Assembly (NCBI RefSeq): GCF_020990385.1
Contig: NZ_CP087598.1
Span: 1,927,001 to 1,991,000 of the forward strand
Direction: 5' to 3'
Origin: Paracoccus sp. MA
Lineage (GTDB): Bacteria > Pseudomonadota > Alphaproteobacteria > Rhodobacterales > Rhodobacteraceae
Length of the DNA stretch: 64,000 nt
Part shown: positions 56,808-64,000 of the stretch, in pieces
Numbering within the stretch: the stretch's first letter is position 1
How the letters are laid out: each line of letters begins with the position of its first letter
Made by a program: the position numbers and the translations under genes
The notes under the pieces: model-generated
What the model saw: only the letters and a program-made list of their open reading frames with translations
The model's database searches: none
Told to the model about the DNA's origin: nothing

Positions 56808-57377
56808 TTACGCTTCGGCGGCGGCTTCGGCGGCCGGCTTGTCGTTCGAGGGCAGGATCTCGGCCACCTTCTTGCCACGACGCTGGGCGACGTTGCGGGG
56901 CGAGGCTTCCTTCTTGAGGCCGTCGATGGTGGCGCGGATCATGTTGTAGGGGTTCTGCGAGCCCTGCGACTTGGCCACGACGTCCTGGACGCCCAGCATC
57001 TCGAACACGGCGCGCATCGGACCGCCGGCGATGATGCCGGTGCCCGGGACGGCGGTGCGCATGATGACCTTGCCGGCGCCGTGACGGCCCTCGATGTCAT
57101 GATGCAGGGTGCGGCCGTCGCGCAGCGGCACGCGGATCAGGCCGCGCTTGGCCTGCTCGGTCGCCTTGCGGATCGCCTCGGGCACTTCTTTCGCCTTGCC
57201 CTTGCCGAAGCCGACGCGGCCGCGCTGGTCGCCGACGACCACCAGGGCCGCGAAGCCGAAGCGCTTGCCGCCCTTGACGGTTTTCGACACGCGGTTGATC
57301 GCGACCAGACGGTCGGCGAATTCCGGGGTTTCCTCGCGCTCTTCGCGGCGACCCCGACGATGTTCACGTTCTGCCAT
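56808..57377 (-). CDS. rpsE: 30S ribosomal protein S5
   Basis: A 189-residue small-subunit protein important for decoding accuracy. It has the double-stranded RNA-binding part with [22 protein letters not shown] and the C-terminal domain with [24 protein letters not shown]. The N-terminal [15 protein letters not shown] and C-terminal Ala/Glu tails are extensions. It lies 131 nt after rplR, one of the wider gaps in the operon. Confidence 0.98.
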   Translation of the reverse strand: MAEREHRRGRREEREETPEFADRLVAINRVSKTVKGGKRFGFAALVVVGDQRGRVGFGKGKAKEVPEAIRKATEQAKRGLIRVPLRDGRTLHHDIEGRHGAGKVIMRTAVPGTGIIAGGPMRAVFEMLGVQDVVAKSQGSQNPYNMIRATIDGLKKEASPRNVAQRRGKKVAEILPSNDKPAAEAAAEA

Positions 57378-57508
57378 TCAGGCATTCCTTGTAATCTGGC
57401 GCGCGATCCGCGCCGTTGAACCCAATCCTGGTGGGCGGCCGCGCGGGCGACCGGCCCCCGGATCATCGGGGCGGCGCGCCCCTATCGGAAAGCGCCGCCC
57501 GCATCAGA

Positions 57509-57868
57509 TCAGAACTTCAGACCGCCTTCGCGGGCTGCGTCGGCCAGAGCCTTGATCTTGCCGTGGAACAGGAAGCCGCCGCGGTCGAAGATCACCTCTT
57601 CGACGCCGGCCTTCTTCGCGCGCTCCGCAATGGCAGCGCCGATCTTGGCCGCGGCTTCCAGGTTGTTCTTGCCGACAACGCCCAGGTCCTTCTCGAGCGA
57701 CGAGGCCGAGGCCAGCGTGACCCCTTTCGTATCGTCGATCACCTGGACGCTGATGTTCTTGGAAGAACGGTGGACGGACAGACGCGGACGACCGTCCGAG
57801 ATGGCCCGCAGTTTGTTCCGCACGCGCAGGCGGCGCTTCTGGAACAGCTCTCTCTTGTTCAGTGCCAT
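57509..57868 (-). CDS. rplR: 50S ribosomal protein L18
   Basis: A 119-residue 5S rRNA-binding protein: basic N-terminus [14 protein letters not shown], then [18 protein letters not shown] and the C-terminal [30 protein letters not shown]. It follows rplF by 12 nt. Confidence 0.98.
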   Translation of the reverse strand: MALNKRELFQKRRLRVRNKLRAISDGRPRLSVHRSSKNISVQVIDDTKGVTLASASSLEKDLGVVGKNNLEAAAKIGAAIAERAKKAGVEEVIFDRGGFLFHGKIKALADAAREGGLKF

Positions 57869-57880
57869 TTCTCGCGCCCC

Positions 57881-58414
57881 TTACTTCTTCTTGCCTTCCT
57901 TGCGGAAGACGACCTCACCCTTGTAGCGGATGCCCTTGCCCTTGTAGGGCTCGGGACGGCGCCACTCGCGGATGTTCGCGGCGACCTGGCCGACGATCTG
58001 CTGATCGATGCCCTCGACCACGATTTCCGTCTGCTTCGGGGCCGTGATCGTCACGCCTTCCGGGGTTTCAAAGTTCACGTCATGCGAATAACCCAGAGCC
58101 AGCTTCAGGGTCTTGCCCTGCATCTGGGCGCGATAGCCGACGCCCTGGATTTCCAGCTCTTTCTTGAAGCCTTCGCTGACGCCGGTCACGAGGTTCGCCA
58201 CCATCGAGCGCGACATGCCCCATTGCTGGCGCGCGCGCTTGGACAGCCCGCGCGGCGTCACGGTGACGCCGCCATCCTCGACCTTCAGGGTCACGTCATC
58301 CGTCGCGGTGAAGGAACGGGTGCCTTTCGGCCCCTTCACCTCGATCGTCTGGCCTTTCACTTCGGCGGTCACGCCCTTGGGCAGTTCGACCGGCTTCTTA
58401 CCAATCCGAGACAT
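57881..58414 (-). CDS. rplF: 50S ribosomal protein L6
   Basis: A 177-residue protein near the sarcin-ricin loop, made of two related domains. ATG 58414 gives the canonical [15 protein letters not shown]; the extension to 58480 covers the rpsH-rplF junction. The C-terminal block [26 protein letters not shown] is intact. It follows rpsH by 10 nt. Confidence 0.98.
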   Translation of the reverse strand: MSRIGKKPVELPKGVTAEVKGQTIEVKGPKGTRSFTATDDVTLKVEDGGVTVTPRGLSKRARQQWGMSRSMVANLVTGVSEGFKKELEIQGVGYRAQMQGKTLKLALGYSHDVNFETPEGVTITAPKQTEIVVEGIDQQIVGQVAANIREWRRPEPYKGKGIRYKGEVVFRKEGKKK

Positions 58415-58424
58415 CCTGCCCTCC

Positions 58425-58823
58425 TTAGAACACGGTGCAGAGGACTTCGCCGCCGACATTGGCGTTGCGAGCCGCTGCATCCGACATCACGCCTTTCGGC
58501 GTCGAGACGATGGAGACGCCCAGCCCGTTGCGAACCAGCGGGATCTCCTTGACCGAAGCGTAGACCCGGCGCCCGGGCTTGGACACGCGAGCCAGCTCAC
58601 GGATCACCGGGGTGCCTTCGTAGTATTTCAGGCTGATTTCCAGCTCGGTATGGCCCGAGGGGGTTTCAACCTTTTCGTAGCCGCGGATGTAGCCTTCGGC
58701 CTTGAGCACGTCGAGCACCCAAGCGCGCAGCTTGGAGGCGGGCGTGCGGACGGTCGATTTGCCGCGCATCTGCGCGTTGCGGATGCGGGTCAGCATATCG
58801 CCGAGAGGATCGTTCATCGACAT
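58425..58823 (-). CDS. rpsH: 30S ribosomal protein S8
   Basis: A 132-residue 16S-binding protein, with [20 protein letters not shown] and the C-terminal [33 protein letters not shown] 58823 has GGGGG 4 nt upstream; ATG 58817, two codons later, is an alternative. S8 often also represses its own operon by binding mRNA; this was not checked here. Confidence 0.97.
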   Translation of the reverse strand: MSMNDPLGDMLTRIRNAQMRGKSTVRTPASKLRAWVLDVLKAEGYIRGYEKVETPSGHTELEISLKYYEGTPVIRELARVSKPGRRVYASVKEIPLVRNGLGVSIVSTPKGVMSDAAARNANVGGEVLCTVF

Positions 58824-58832
58824 ATTGCCCCC

Positions 58833-59138
58833 TTACCAGCTCGATTTGACCATGCCGGGGATCTGGCCGAACGAGCCGAGCTCGCGCAGCATGATCCGCG
58901 ACAGTTTCAGTTTACGGTAATACGCATGCGGACGGCCGGTGAGCTGGCACCGGTTGTGCAGACGCGTGGCCGAGGAGTTGCGCGGCAGTTCAGCCAGTTT
59001 CAGGCTGGCCTTGAAGCGCTCTTCCATCGGCAGGGACTGATCGTGGACGATCTCGTTCAGCGCGGCGCGCTTGGCGGCGTATTTCTGAACCAGACGCTCG
59101 CGCTTCTTCTCGCGCTCGACCATGGATTTCTTAGCCAT
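58833..59138 (-). CDS. rpsN: 30S ribosomal protein S14, zinc-independent type
   Basis: A 101-residue long-form S14 ([20 protein letters not shown], then [29 protein letters not shown]). The CxxC zinc motif of the short form is missing; a single Cys remains. It lies between rplE (18 nt) and rpsH (9 nt). Confidence 0.98.
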   Translation of the reverse strand: MAKKSMVEREKKRERLVQKYAAKRAALNEIVHDQSLPMEERFKASLKLAELPRNSSATRLHNRCQLTGRPHAYYRKLKLSRIMLRELGSFGQIPGMVKSSW

Positions 59139-59156
59139 ATCTTCTTCCCTCCGCGA

Positions 59157-59716
<560 letters not shown>

Positions 59717-59717
<1 letters not shown>

Positions 59718-60022
59718 CAGATCACGTCTCCCGTGGTCTTGGCGAAACGGACCTTCTTGCCGTCTTCCACGCGGAAGCCGACGCGGGTCGCTTTGCCGTT
59801 CTTGTCCAGCAGCGCCAGGTTCGACAGGTCGATCGGCATGGCTTTCGCCACGCGGCCGCCCTGGGTGTTCTGGGTCTGGCGCTGGTGACGGATCGCGATG
59901 TTGACGCCGTCAACGACCGCCTTGTTCTCTTTCGGGAACACCGCGGCGATCTCGCCCTGCTTGCCCTTGTCCTTGCCGGTCAGCACGACGACCTTGTCGC
60001 CCTTTTTCAGCTTGGCAGCCAT
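59717..60022 (-). CDS. rplX: 50S ribosomal protein L24
   Basis: A 101-residue assembly-initiator protein with the KOW motif [20 protein letters not shown] at its start and [18 protein letters not shown]. It overlaps both rplN and rplE by a single base. Confidence 0.98.
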
Positions 60023-60390
60023 TACAGCACCTCCGGGGCGAGCGAGATGATCTTCATGAAGTTCTTGGCGCGCAGCTCGCGCACGACCGGCCCGAAGATA
60101 CGGGTGCCGACCGGTTCGCCCTGGTTGTTCAGGATGACGGCGGCGTTGCGGTCGAAGCGGATCGAGGTGCCGTCCTCGCGCTTCACTTCTTTGGCGGTGC
60201 GCACGACGACGGCCTTGCGGACGTCACCTTTCTTCACGCGGCCGCGCGGGATGGCCTCCTTGACGGAGACGACGATGATGTCGCCCACCGACGCATAGCG
60301 ACGGTGCGAACCACCCAGGACCTTGATGCACTGCACCCGGCGCGCGCCGGAGTTGTCAGCGACATCCAGATTGGTCTGCATCTGGATCAT
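60022..60390 (-). CDS. rplN: 50S ribosomal protein L14
   Basis: A 122-residue protein at the subunit interface: [27 protein letters not shown], then [23 protein letters not shown]. It follows rpsQ across 76 nt that contain a GC-rich dyad, and overlaps rplX by one base. Confidence 0.99.
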   Translation of the reverse strand: MIQMQTNLDVADNSGARRVQCIKVLGGSHRRYASVGDIIVVSVKEAIPRGRVKKGDVRKAVVVRTAKEVKREDGTSIRFDRNAAVILNNQGEPVGTRIFGPVVRELRAKNFMKIISLAPEVL

Positions 60391-60466
60391 TTGGTTACTC
60401 CCGACCTTTGGGGACCGGCACGACCATGATCATGGGCCGGCCCCAGGGTATCGATTAAACTGGGCC

Positions 60467-60715
60467 TCAGGCCGAAGCCTCGGTGGCTTCGGTCAGCACG
60501 GTCCAGCGCTTGGTCTTCGAGATCGGCGCGCATTCGACGATGCGAACGGTGTCACCGACCTTGAACTGGTTCTGCGCGTCATGCGCGCGGTATTTCTTGG
60601 ACGACCGCACGGTCTTGTGCAGCAGCGGATGCTTGAAGCGACGCTCGACCAGGACGGTGACGGTCTGTTCGTTCTTGTCGCTGACGACCTTGCCTTGCAG
60701 GATGCGTTTGGGCAT
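60467..60715 (-). CDS. rpsQ: 30S ribosomal protein S17
   Basis: An 82-residue OB-fold protein that binds 16S rRNA early in assembly: [26 protein letters not shown], then [19 protein letters not shown]. It follows rpmC by 12 nt. Confidence 0.98.
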   Translation of the reverse strand: MPKRILQGKVVSDKNEQTVTVLVERRFKHPLLHKTVRSSKKYRAHDAQNQFKVGDTVRIVECAPISKTKRWTVLTEATEASA

Positions 60716-60727
60716 GGACCGGGCTCC

Positions 60728-60934
60728 TTAGTTCGACGCCGCGGCTTCCGCCGCTTTCTGGTTCAGAATGGTTTTCACACGGGCGACGTCGCGGCGGACG
60801 GCACGCATGCGGGCGGTCGATTCGAGCTGGCCGGTGGCCTGCTGGAAGCGCAGGTTGAACGCTTCCTTCTTCAGCGCGAGCAGCTGTTCCTTCAGCTGGT
60901 CAGGCGTCTTGTCTTTCAGTTCCTGCGCTTTCAT
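60728..60934 (-). CDS. rpmC: 50S ribosomal protein L29
   Basis: A 68-residue, two-helix protein near the exit tunnel: [18 protein letters not shown], then [22 protein letters not shown] 60934 gives the normal start. It is separated from rplP by an unusually long gap of 216 nt with a hairpin. Confidence 0.97.
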   Translation of the reverse strand: MKAQELKDKTPDQLKEQLLALKKEAFNLRFQQATGQLESTARMRAVRRDVARVKTILNQKAAEAAASN

Positions 60935-61077
60935 GCGCCTTTTCCTTTCAACATCACCGGAGAGCCCCTGCCATGCAGGGCCACCCTGATTCCGGTGGAG
61001 TTTCATGTGAAGGCTTGCCCATACAGGCATCGCCGGTTCTTGGCAACCCTCTTTGCGGGAAGGGCTGCAAATGAAGC

Positions 61078-61100
61078 GCCCCGCCGTTCTCCGGCGGGGC
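61078..61100 (-). terminator. hairpin in the rplP-rpmC gap
   Basis: GCCCCGCCG-TTCTC-CGGCGGGGC, a 9-bp stem with a 5-nt loop, 50 nt after rplP. No T-run. Probably an attenuating or processing hairpin within the operon. Confidence 0.5.
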
Positions 61101-61150
61101 CCATCTCTCTCGCTTCGGTGGGCGGGGCGCCCAGGCGCGCCCGCGCCGCC

Positions 61151-61564
61151 TTACCAGTCTTCGCGCGCGACGATGCGGGTCAGCACCGGCAGCTTCTGCG
61201 CGCCCAGGCGCAGGGCTTCGCGGGCGATGGCGTCGTTCACGCCGTCGATCTCGAACATGATCCGGCCGGGATGGACGCGGGCGGCCCAGTAGTCCACCGA
61301 ACCCTTGCCCTTACCCATCCGCACTTCGGTCGGCTTCGAGGAAACCGGCACGTCCGGGAAGATCCGGATCCAGACCCGGCCCTGACGCTTCATGTGGCGG
61401 GTGATCGCGCGGCGGGCCGCTTCGATCTGGCGCGCGGTGACGCGCTCGGGCTCGATGGCCTTCAGCGCGTAGGAGCCGAAGTTCAGGTTGAACCCGCCCT
61501 TGGCTTCGCCGTGGATGCGGCCCTTGTGCTGTTTGCGGAACTTGGTCCGTTTCGGTTGCAGCAT
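61151..61564 (-). CDS. rplP: 50S ribosomal protein L16
   Basis: A 137-residue protein at the A site: [24 protein letters not shown], then [21 protein letters not shown] and [17 protein letters not shown]. It follows rpsC by 12 nt. Confidence 0.99.
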   Translation of the reverse strand: MLQPKRTKFRKQHKGRIHGEAKGGFNLNFGSYALKAIEPERVTARQIEAARRAITRHMKRQGRVWIRIFPDVPVSSKPTEVRMGKGKGSVDYWAARVHPGRIMFEIDGVNDAIAREALRLGAQKLPVLTRIVAREDW

Positions 61565-61576
61565 TGCTTCTTCTCC

Positions 61577-62299
61577 TTAGCGCGCGTCGCGGTCGCGATC
61601 ACGGCGCGGGCCGCGGGGCGACGGACCGTCCTGCGCTTCGGTGGCGCGGCGGTCGCGGGCCTGCGGATCGTGCTCCATGATCTCGCCCTTGAAGATCCAG
61701 ACCTTCACGCCGATGATCCCGTAGGGGGTCGAGGCCTCCGACAGCGCATAGTCGATGTCGGCGCGCAGCGTGTGCAGCGGCACCCGGCCCTCGCGATACC
61801 ATTCGGTGCGGGCGATCTCGGCGCCGCCCAGGCGGCCCGAGACGTTCACCCGGATCCCCAGCGCGCCCATGCGCATGGCGTTCTGCACCGCGCGCTTCAT
61901 GGCGCGGCGGAACGACACCCGGCGTTCCAGCTGTTGGGCGATCGACTCGGCCACCAGCTGGGCGTCCAGCTCGGGCTTGCGGACCTCGACGATGTTGAGG
62001 TGCAGTTCCGAGGCGGTGAAGTTCGCCAGCTTCTTGCGCAGGGTCTCGATATCGGCGCCTTTCTTGCCGATGATCACGCCCGGACGCGCGGCATAGATCG
62101 TGACGCGGCACTTCTTGTGCGGGCGCTCGATGATGACGCGGCTGACGCCGGCCTGCTTCACTTCCTGATGGATGAAGTCGCGGATCTTCAGGTCTTCCAG
62201 CAGCAGATTGCCGTAGTCCTTGTCATCCGCATACCAGCGGCTGTCCCAGGTGCGGTTGACCTGGAGACGCATCCCGATGGGGTTTACCTTCTGACCCAT
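61577..62299 (-). CDS. rpsC: 30S ribosomal protein S3
   Basis: A 240-residue protein at the mRNA entry site. It starts [23 protein letters not shown]; the KH domain has [21 protein letters not shown]; a C-terminal domain follows with [31 protein letters not shown] charged tail ([15 protein letters not shown]) extends the end. The start overlaps the rplV stop by one base. Confidence 0.99.
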   Translation of the reverse strand: MGQKVNPIGMRLQVNRTWDSRWYADDKDYGNLLLEDLKIRDFIHQEVKQAGVSRVIIERPHKKCRVTIYAARPGVIIGKKGADIETLRKKLANFTASELHLNIVEVRKPELDAQLVAESIAQQLERRVSFRRAMKRAVQNAMRMGALGIRVNVSGRLGGAEIARTEWYREGRVPLHTLRADIDYALSEASTPYGIIGVKVWIFKGEIMEHDPQARDRRATEAQDGPSPRGPRRDRDRDAR

Positions 62300-62679
62300 T
62301 ACGCGCGCTCCTCGACCTGACGCACCTTGATGGTGATTTCCGAAAACGGCTTCATGATCTTGCCGTAACGACCACGGGCGCGCGGACGGCCACGCTTCAT
62401 GACCAGGTTCTTGCCGACCCAGGCCTCGGCGACGATCAGATTGTCCACGTCGAGGTTATGGTTGTTCTCGGCATTGGCGATGGCCGATTGCAGGCATTTC
62501 TTCACGTCGCCGGCGATGCGGCGCTTCGAGAAGGTCAGGTCGGCCAGGGCCTTGTCCACCTTCTTGCCGCGGATCAGCGCCGCGACCAGATTCAGCTTCT
62601 GCGGCGAGGTGCGCAGCATCTTGGTCTTCGCGAACGCCTCGTTCTCCGCCACGCGGCGCGGATTCTGTTCCTTACCCAT
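62299..62679 (-). CDS. rplV: 50S ribosomal protein L22
   Basis: A 126-residue protein whose loop lines the exit tunnel: [25 protein letters not shown], then [25 protein letters not shown] and the loop [17 protein letters not shown]. It lies 5 nt after rpsS. Confidence 0.99.
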   Translation of the reverse strand: MGKEQNPRRVAENEAFAKTKMLRTSPQKLNLVAALIRGKKVDKALADLTFSKRRIAGDVKKCLQSAIANAENNHNLDVDNLIVAEAWVGKNLVMKRGRPRARGRYGKIMKPFSEITIKVRQVEERA

Positions 62680-62684
62680 GACGA

Positions 62685-62963
62685 TTACTTCCTTTTCGCT
62701 TTCTTGTCGGCGGCGTGACCGTAATAGGTCCGCGTCGGCGAATATTCACCGAACTTCTGGCCGATCATCTCCTCGGTCACGGCGACCGGGATGTGCTTGT
62801 GACCATTGTAGACGCCGAAGGTCAGGCCGACGAATTGCGGCAGGATGGTCGAACGGCGCGACCAGATCTTGATGACATCCGACTTGCCGGATTCGCGGGC
62901 CTTTTCCGCCTTGCGAAGCACATATGCGTCGACAAAGGGGCCCTTCCAAACTGAACGTGCCAT
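62685..62963 (-). CDS. rpsS: 30S ribosomal protein S19
   Basis: A 92-residue head protein: [23 protein letters not shown], then [27 protein letters not shown] and LGEYSPTR-like GEYSPTRTY. It is 3 nt behind rplB. Confidence 0.99.
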   Translation of the reverse strand: MARSVWKGPFVDAYVLRKAEKARESGKSDVIKIWSRRSTILPQFVGLTFGVYNGHKHIPVAVTEEMIGQKFGEYSPTRTYYGHAADKKAKRK

Positions 62964-62966
62964 GGA

Positions 62967-63803
62967 TTAGCGTCCCTTCTTCGCGTGACGCGACCGCAGG
63001 ATGTACTTGTCGGTCGATTTGTTCGTGCGGGTGCGGTTGCCCTTGGTGCCCTTGCCCCAGGGGGTGACCGGGTGGCGGCCGCCCGAGGTCCGGCCCTCGC
63101 CACCGCCATGCGGGTGGTCGATCGGGTTCATCGCGACGCCGCGCACGCTCGGGCGGATGCCCTTGTGGCGGTTGCGGCCGGCCTTGCCGAGGTTCTGGTT
63201 CGAATGGTCGGCATTCGACACAGCGCCGATGGTGGCCATGCATTCCTGACGGACCAAGCGCAGCTCGCCCGAGCTGAGGCGGATCTGGGCATAGCCGCCG
63301 TCGCGGCCGACGAATTGGGCATAGGTGCCGGCCGAGCGGGCGATCTGGCCGCCCTTGCCGGGCTTCAGCTCGACGTTGTGGACGATGGTGCCGATCGGCA
63401 TGCCGCTGAAGGGCATGGCGTTGCCGGGCTTCACGTCGACCTTGGCGCCGGCGATCACCTTGTCGCCCACGGCCAGACGCTGCGGCGCCAGGATATAGGC
63501 CTGCTCGCCGTCTTCATATTTGATCAGCGCGATGAAGGCGGTGCGGTTGGGATCGTATTCGATCCGCTCGACCGTGGCCGAAACATCGAACTTGGTGCGT
63601 TTGAAATCGACGATGCGGTAGAGACGCTTCGCCCCGCCGCCCTTGCGGCGCATCGTGATCCGTCCGGTGTTGTTCCGGCCGCCGTTCTTGGTCAGCCCCT
63701 CGGTGAGGGATTTGACCGGGCGCCCTTTCCAAAGCTCCGAACGGTCGATCAGAACCAGCCCACGCTGGCCAGGCGTCGTCGGCTTATACGACTTGAGTGC
63801 CAT
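62967..63803 (-). CDS. rplB: 50S ribosomal protein L2
   Basis: A 278-residue protein needed for subunit joining and peptidyl transfer: [21 protein letters not shown] at the start, [17 protein letters not shown], and the C-terminal [29 protein letters not shown] with the conserved histidine. It is separated from rplW by 94 nt carrying a hairpin. Confidence 0.99.
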   Translation of the reverse strand: MALKSYKPTTPGQRGLVLIDRSELWKGRPVKSLTEGLTKNGGRNNTGRITMRRKGGGAKRLYRIVDFKRTKFDVSATVERIEYDPNRTAFIALIKYEDGEQAYILAPQRLAVGDKVIAGAKVDVKPGNAMPFSGMPIGTIVHNVELKPGKGGQIARSAGTYAQFVGRDGGYAQIRLSSGELRLVRQECMATIGAVSNADHSNQNLGKAGRNRHKGIRPSVRGVAMNPIDHPHGGGEGRTSGGRHPVTPWGKGTKGNRTRTNKSTDKYILRSRHAKKGR

Positions 63804-63856
63804 GCTCTCTGTCTTCCGTTGCTTTGGACCGTGATTGGTCCGTTTCAGTCAAAAGG

Positions 63857-63882
63857 CGACGGCCCCGCTGCCGGGGCCGTCG
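63857..63882 (-). terminator. hairpin between rplW and rplB
   Basis: CGACGGCCCC-GCTGCC-GGGGCCGTCG, a perfect 10-bp stem with a 6-nt loop, followed on the minus strand by CCTTTTGAC. It lies 15 nt after the rplW stop, inside the S10 operon, so it is probably an attenuator or processing site. Confidence 0.55.
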
Positions 63883-63897
63883 ATTCGTCGGCTTCTA

Positions 63898-64000
63898 TCA
63901 GAGGCCGGTCGAGACGTCGATGCTGTTGCCAGCTTCCAGCGTCACATAGGCCTTCTTCACGTCCGAGCGCACGCCGGGGCGGCCGCGGAAACGCTTGGTC
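63898..64000 (-). CDS. rplW: 50S ribosomal protein L23 (3' end only)
   Basis: The last 33 codons and the stop are in the window. They read [20 protein letters not shown], then [13 protein letters not shown], the C-terminal part of L23, which docks the signal recognition particle and trigger factor at the tunnel exit. The rest lies past position 64000. Confidence 0.95.

Overview
The window is GC-rich alphaproteobacterial chromosome. Gene content and gene order point to the Rhodobacteraceae, most likely Paracoccus or a close relative: an aapJQMP general amino-acid transporter, a 318-residue malyl-CoA lyase of the ethylmalonyl-CoA pathway type, a phosphatidylcholine synthase, an ATP12-type F1 assembly factor, and a LuxI/LuxR pair beside the ribosomal operon. 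The genus is inferred from recognised proteins; no alignment was run. I see no insertion sequence, prophage, CRISPR array, rRNA or tRNA.

Layout. 1-3204 is a minus-strand ABC importer (binding protein, two permeases, ATPase cut by the left edge). 3350-4189 encodes an exported protein of the fumarylacetoacetate-hydrolase/hydratase fold, divergent from mutS (4346-6982). 6971-12356 is a minus-strand unit: circularly permuted ATP-grasp enzyme, alpha-E protein, transglutaminase-like protease, Anbu proteasome-like peptidase, and a GT61 glycosyltransferase. It is the most intriguing cluster here: conserved, with no settled function. 12579-15333 holds an RTX metalloprotease and a small lipoprotein. 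15550-16823 has a STAS/anti-sigma kinase pair and hspQ. 17456-24735 holds a Na/Pi symporter, a metallophosphatase, serA, serC, serB (the phosphorylated serine pathway) and pcs. 24789-38384 mixes a peptide ABC importer whose binding-protein gene lies 6.3 kb from its permease and ATPase genes with cell-wall and D-amino-acid genes: lytic transglycosylase, L,D-transpeptidase, dadA and a D-amino-acid transaminase. An MFS exporter and malyl-CoA lyase are also in this stretch. 38457-44087 carries an acidic RTX-like protein and aapJQMP. 44241-48355 is a minus-strand run of ATP12, a HAD phosphatase, rluC-type synthase, crcB and rarA. 48417-49686 is luxR-luxI.

50036-64000 is the S10-spc-alpha ribosomal operon read leftward, from the 3' end of rplW to rplQ. 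It is unusual: between rpmD and rplO lie a strong hairpin terminator, a gene for an exported barrel-like protein, and a well-formed promoter reading into rplO-secY-adk-rpsM-rpsK-rpoA-rplQ. The downstream half therefore appears to be an independent transcription unit ending at the hairpin near 49980.

Non-coding signals found by eye include a promoter for malyl-CoA lyase enclosed by a TGCAAAA/TTTTGCA dyad, an EcfG-like GGAAC-N17-CGTT promoter before a small stress-type membrane protein, two dyads with 6-nt spacers upstream of luxR, and a 26-nt intergenic repeat present twice. All promoter and operator calls are visual matches and have not been tested.
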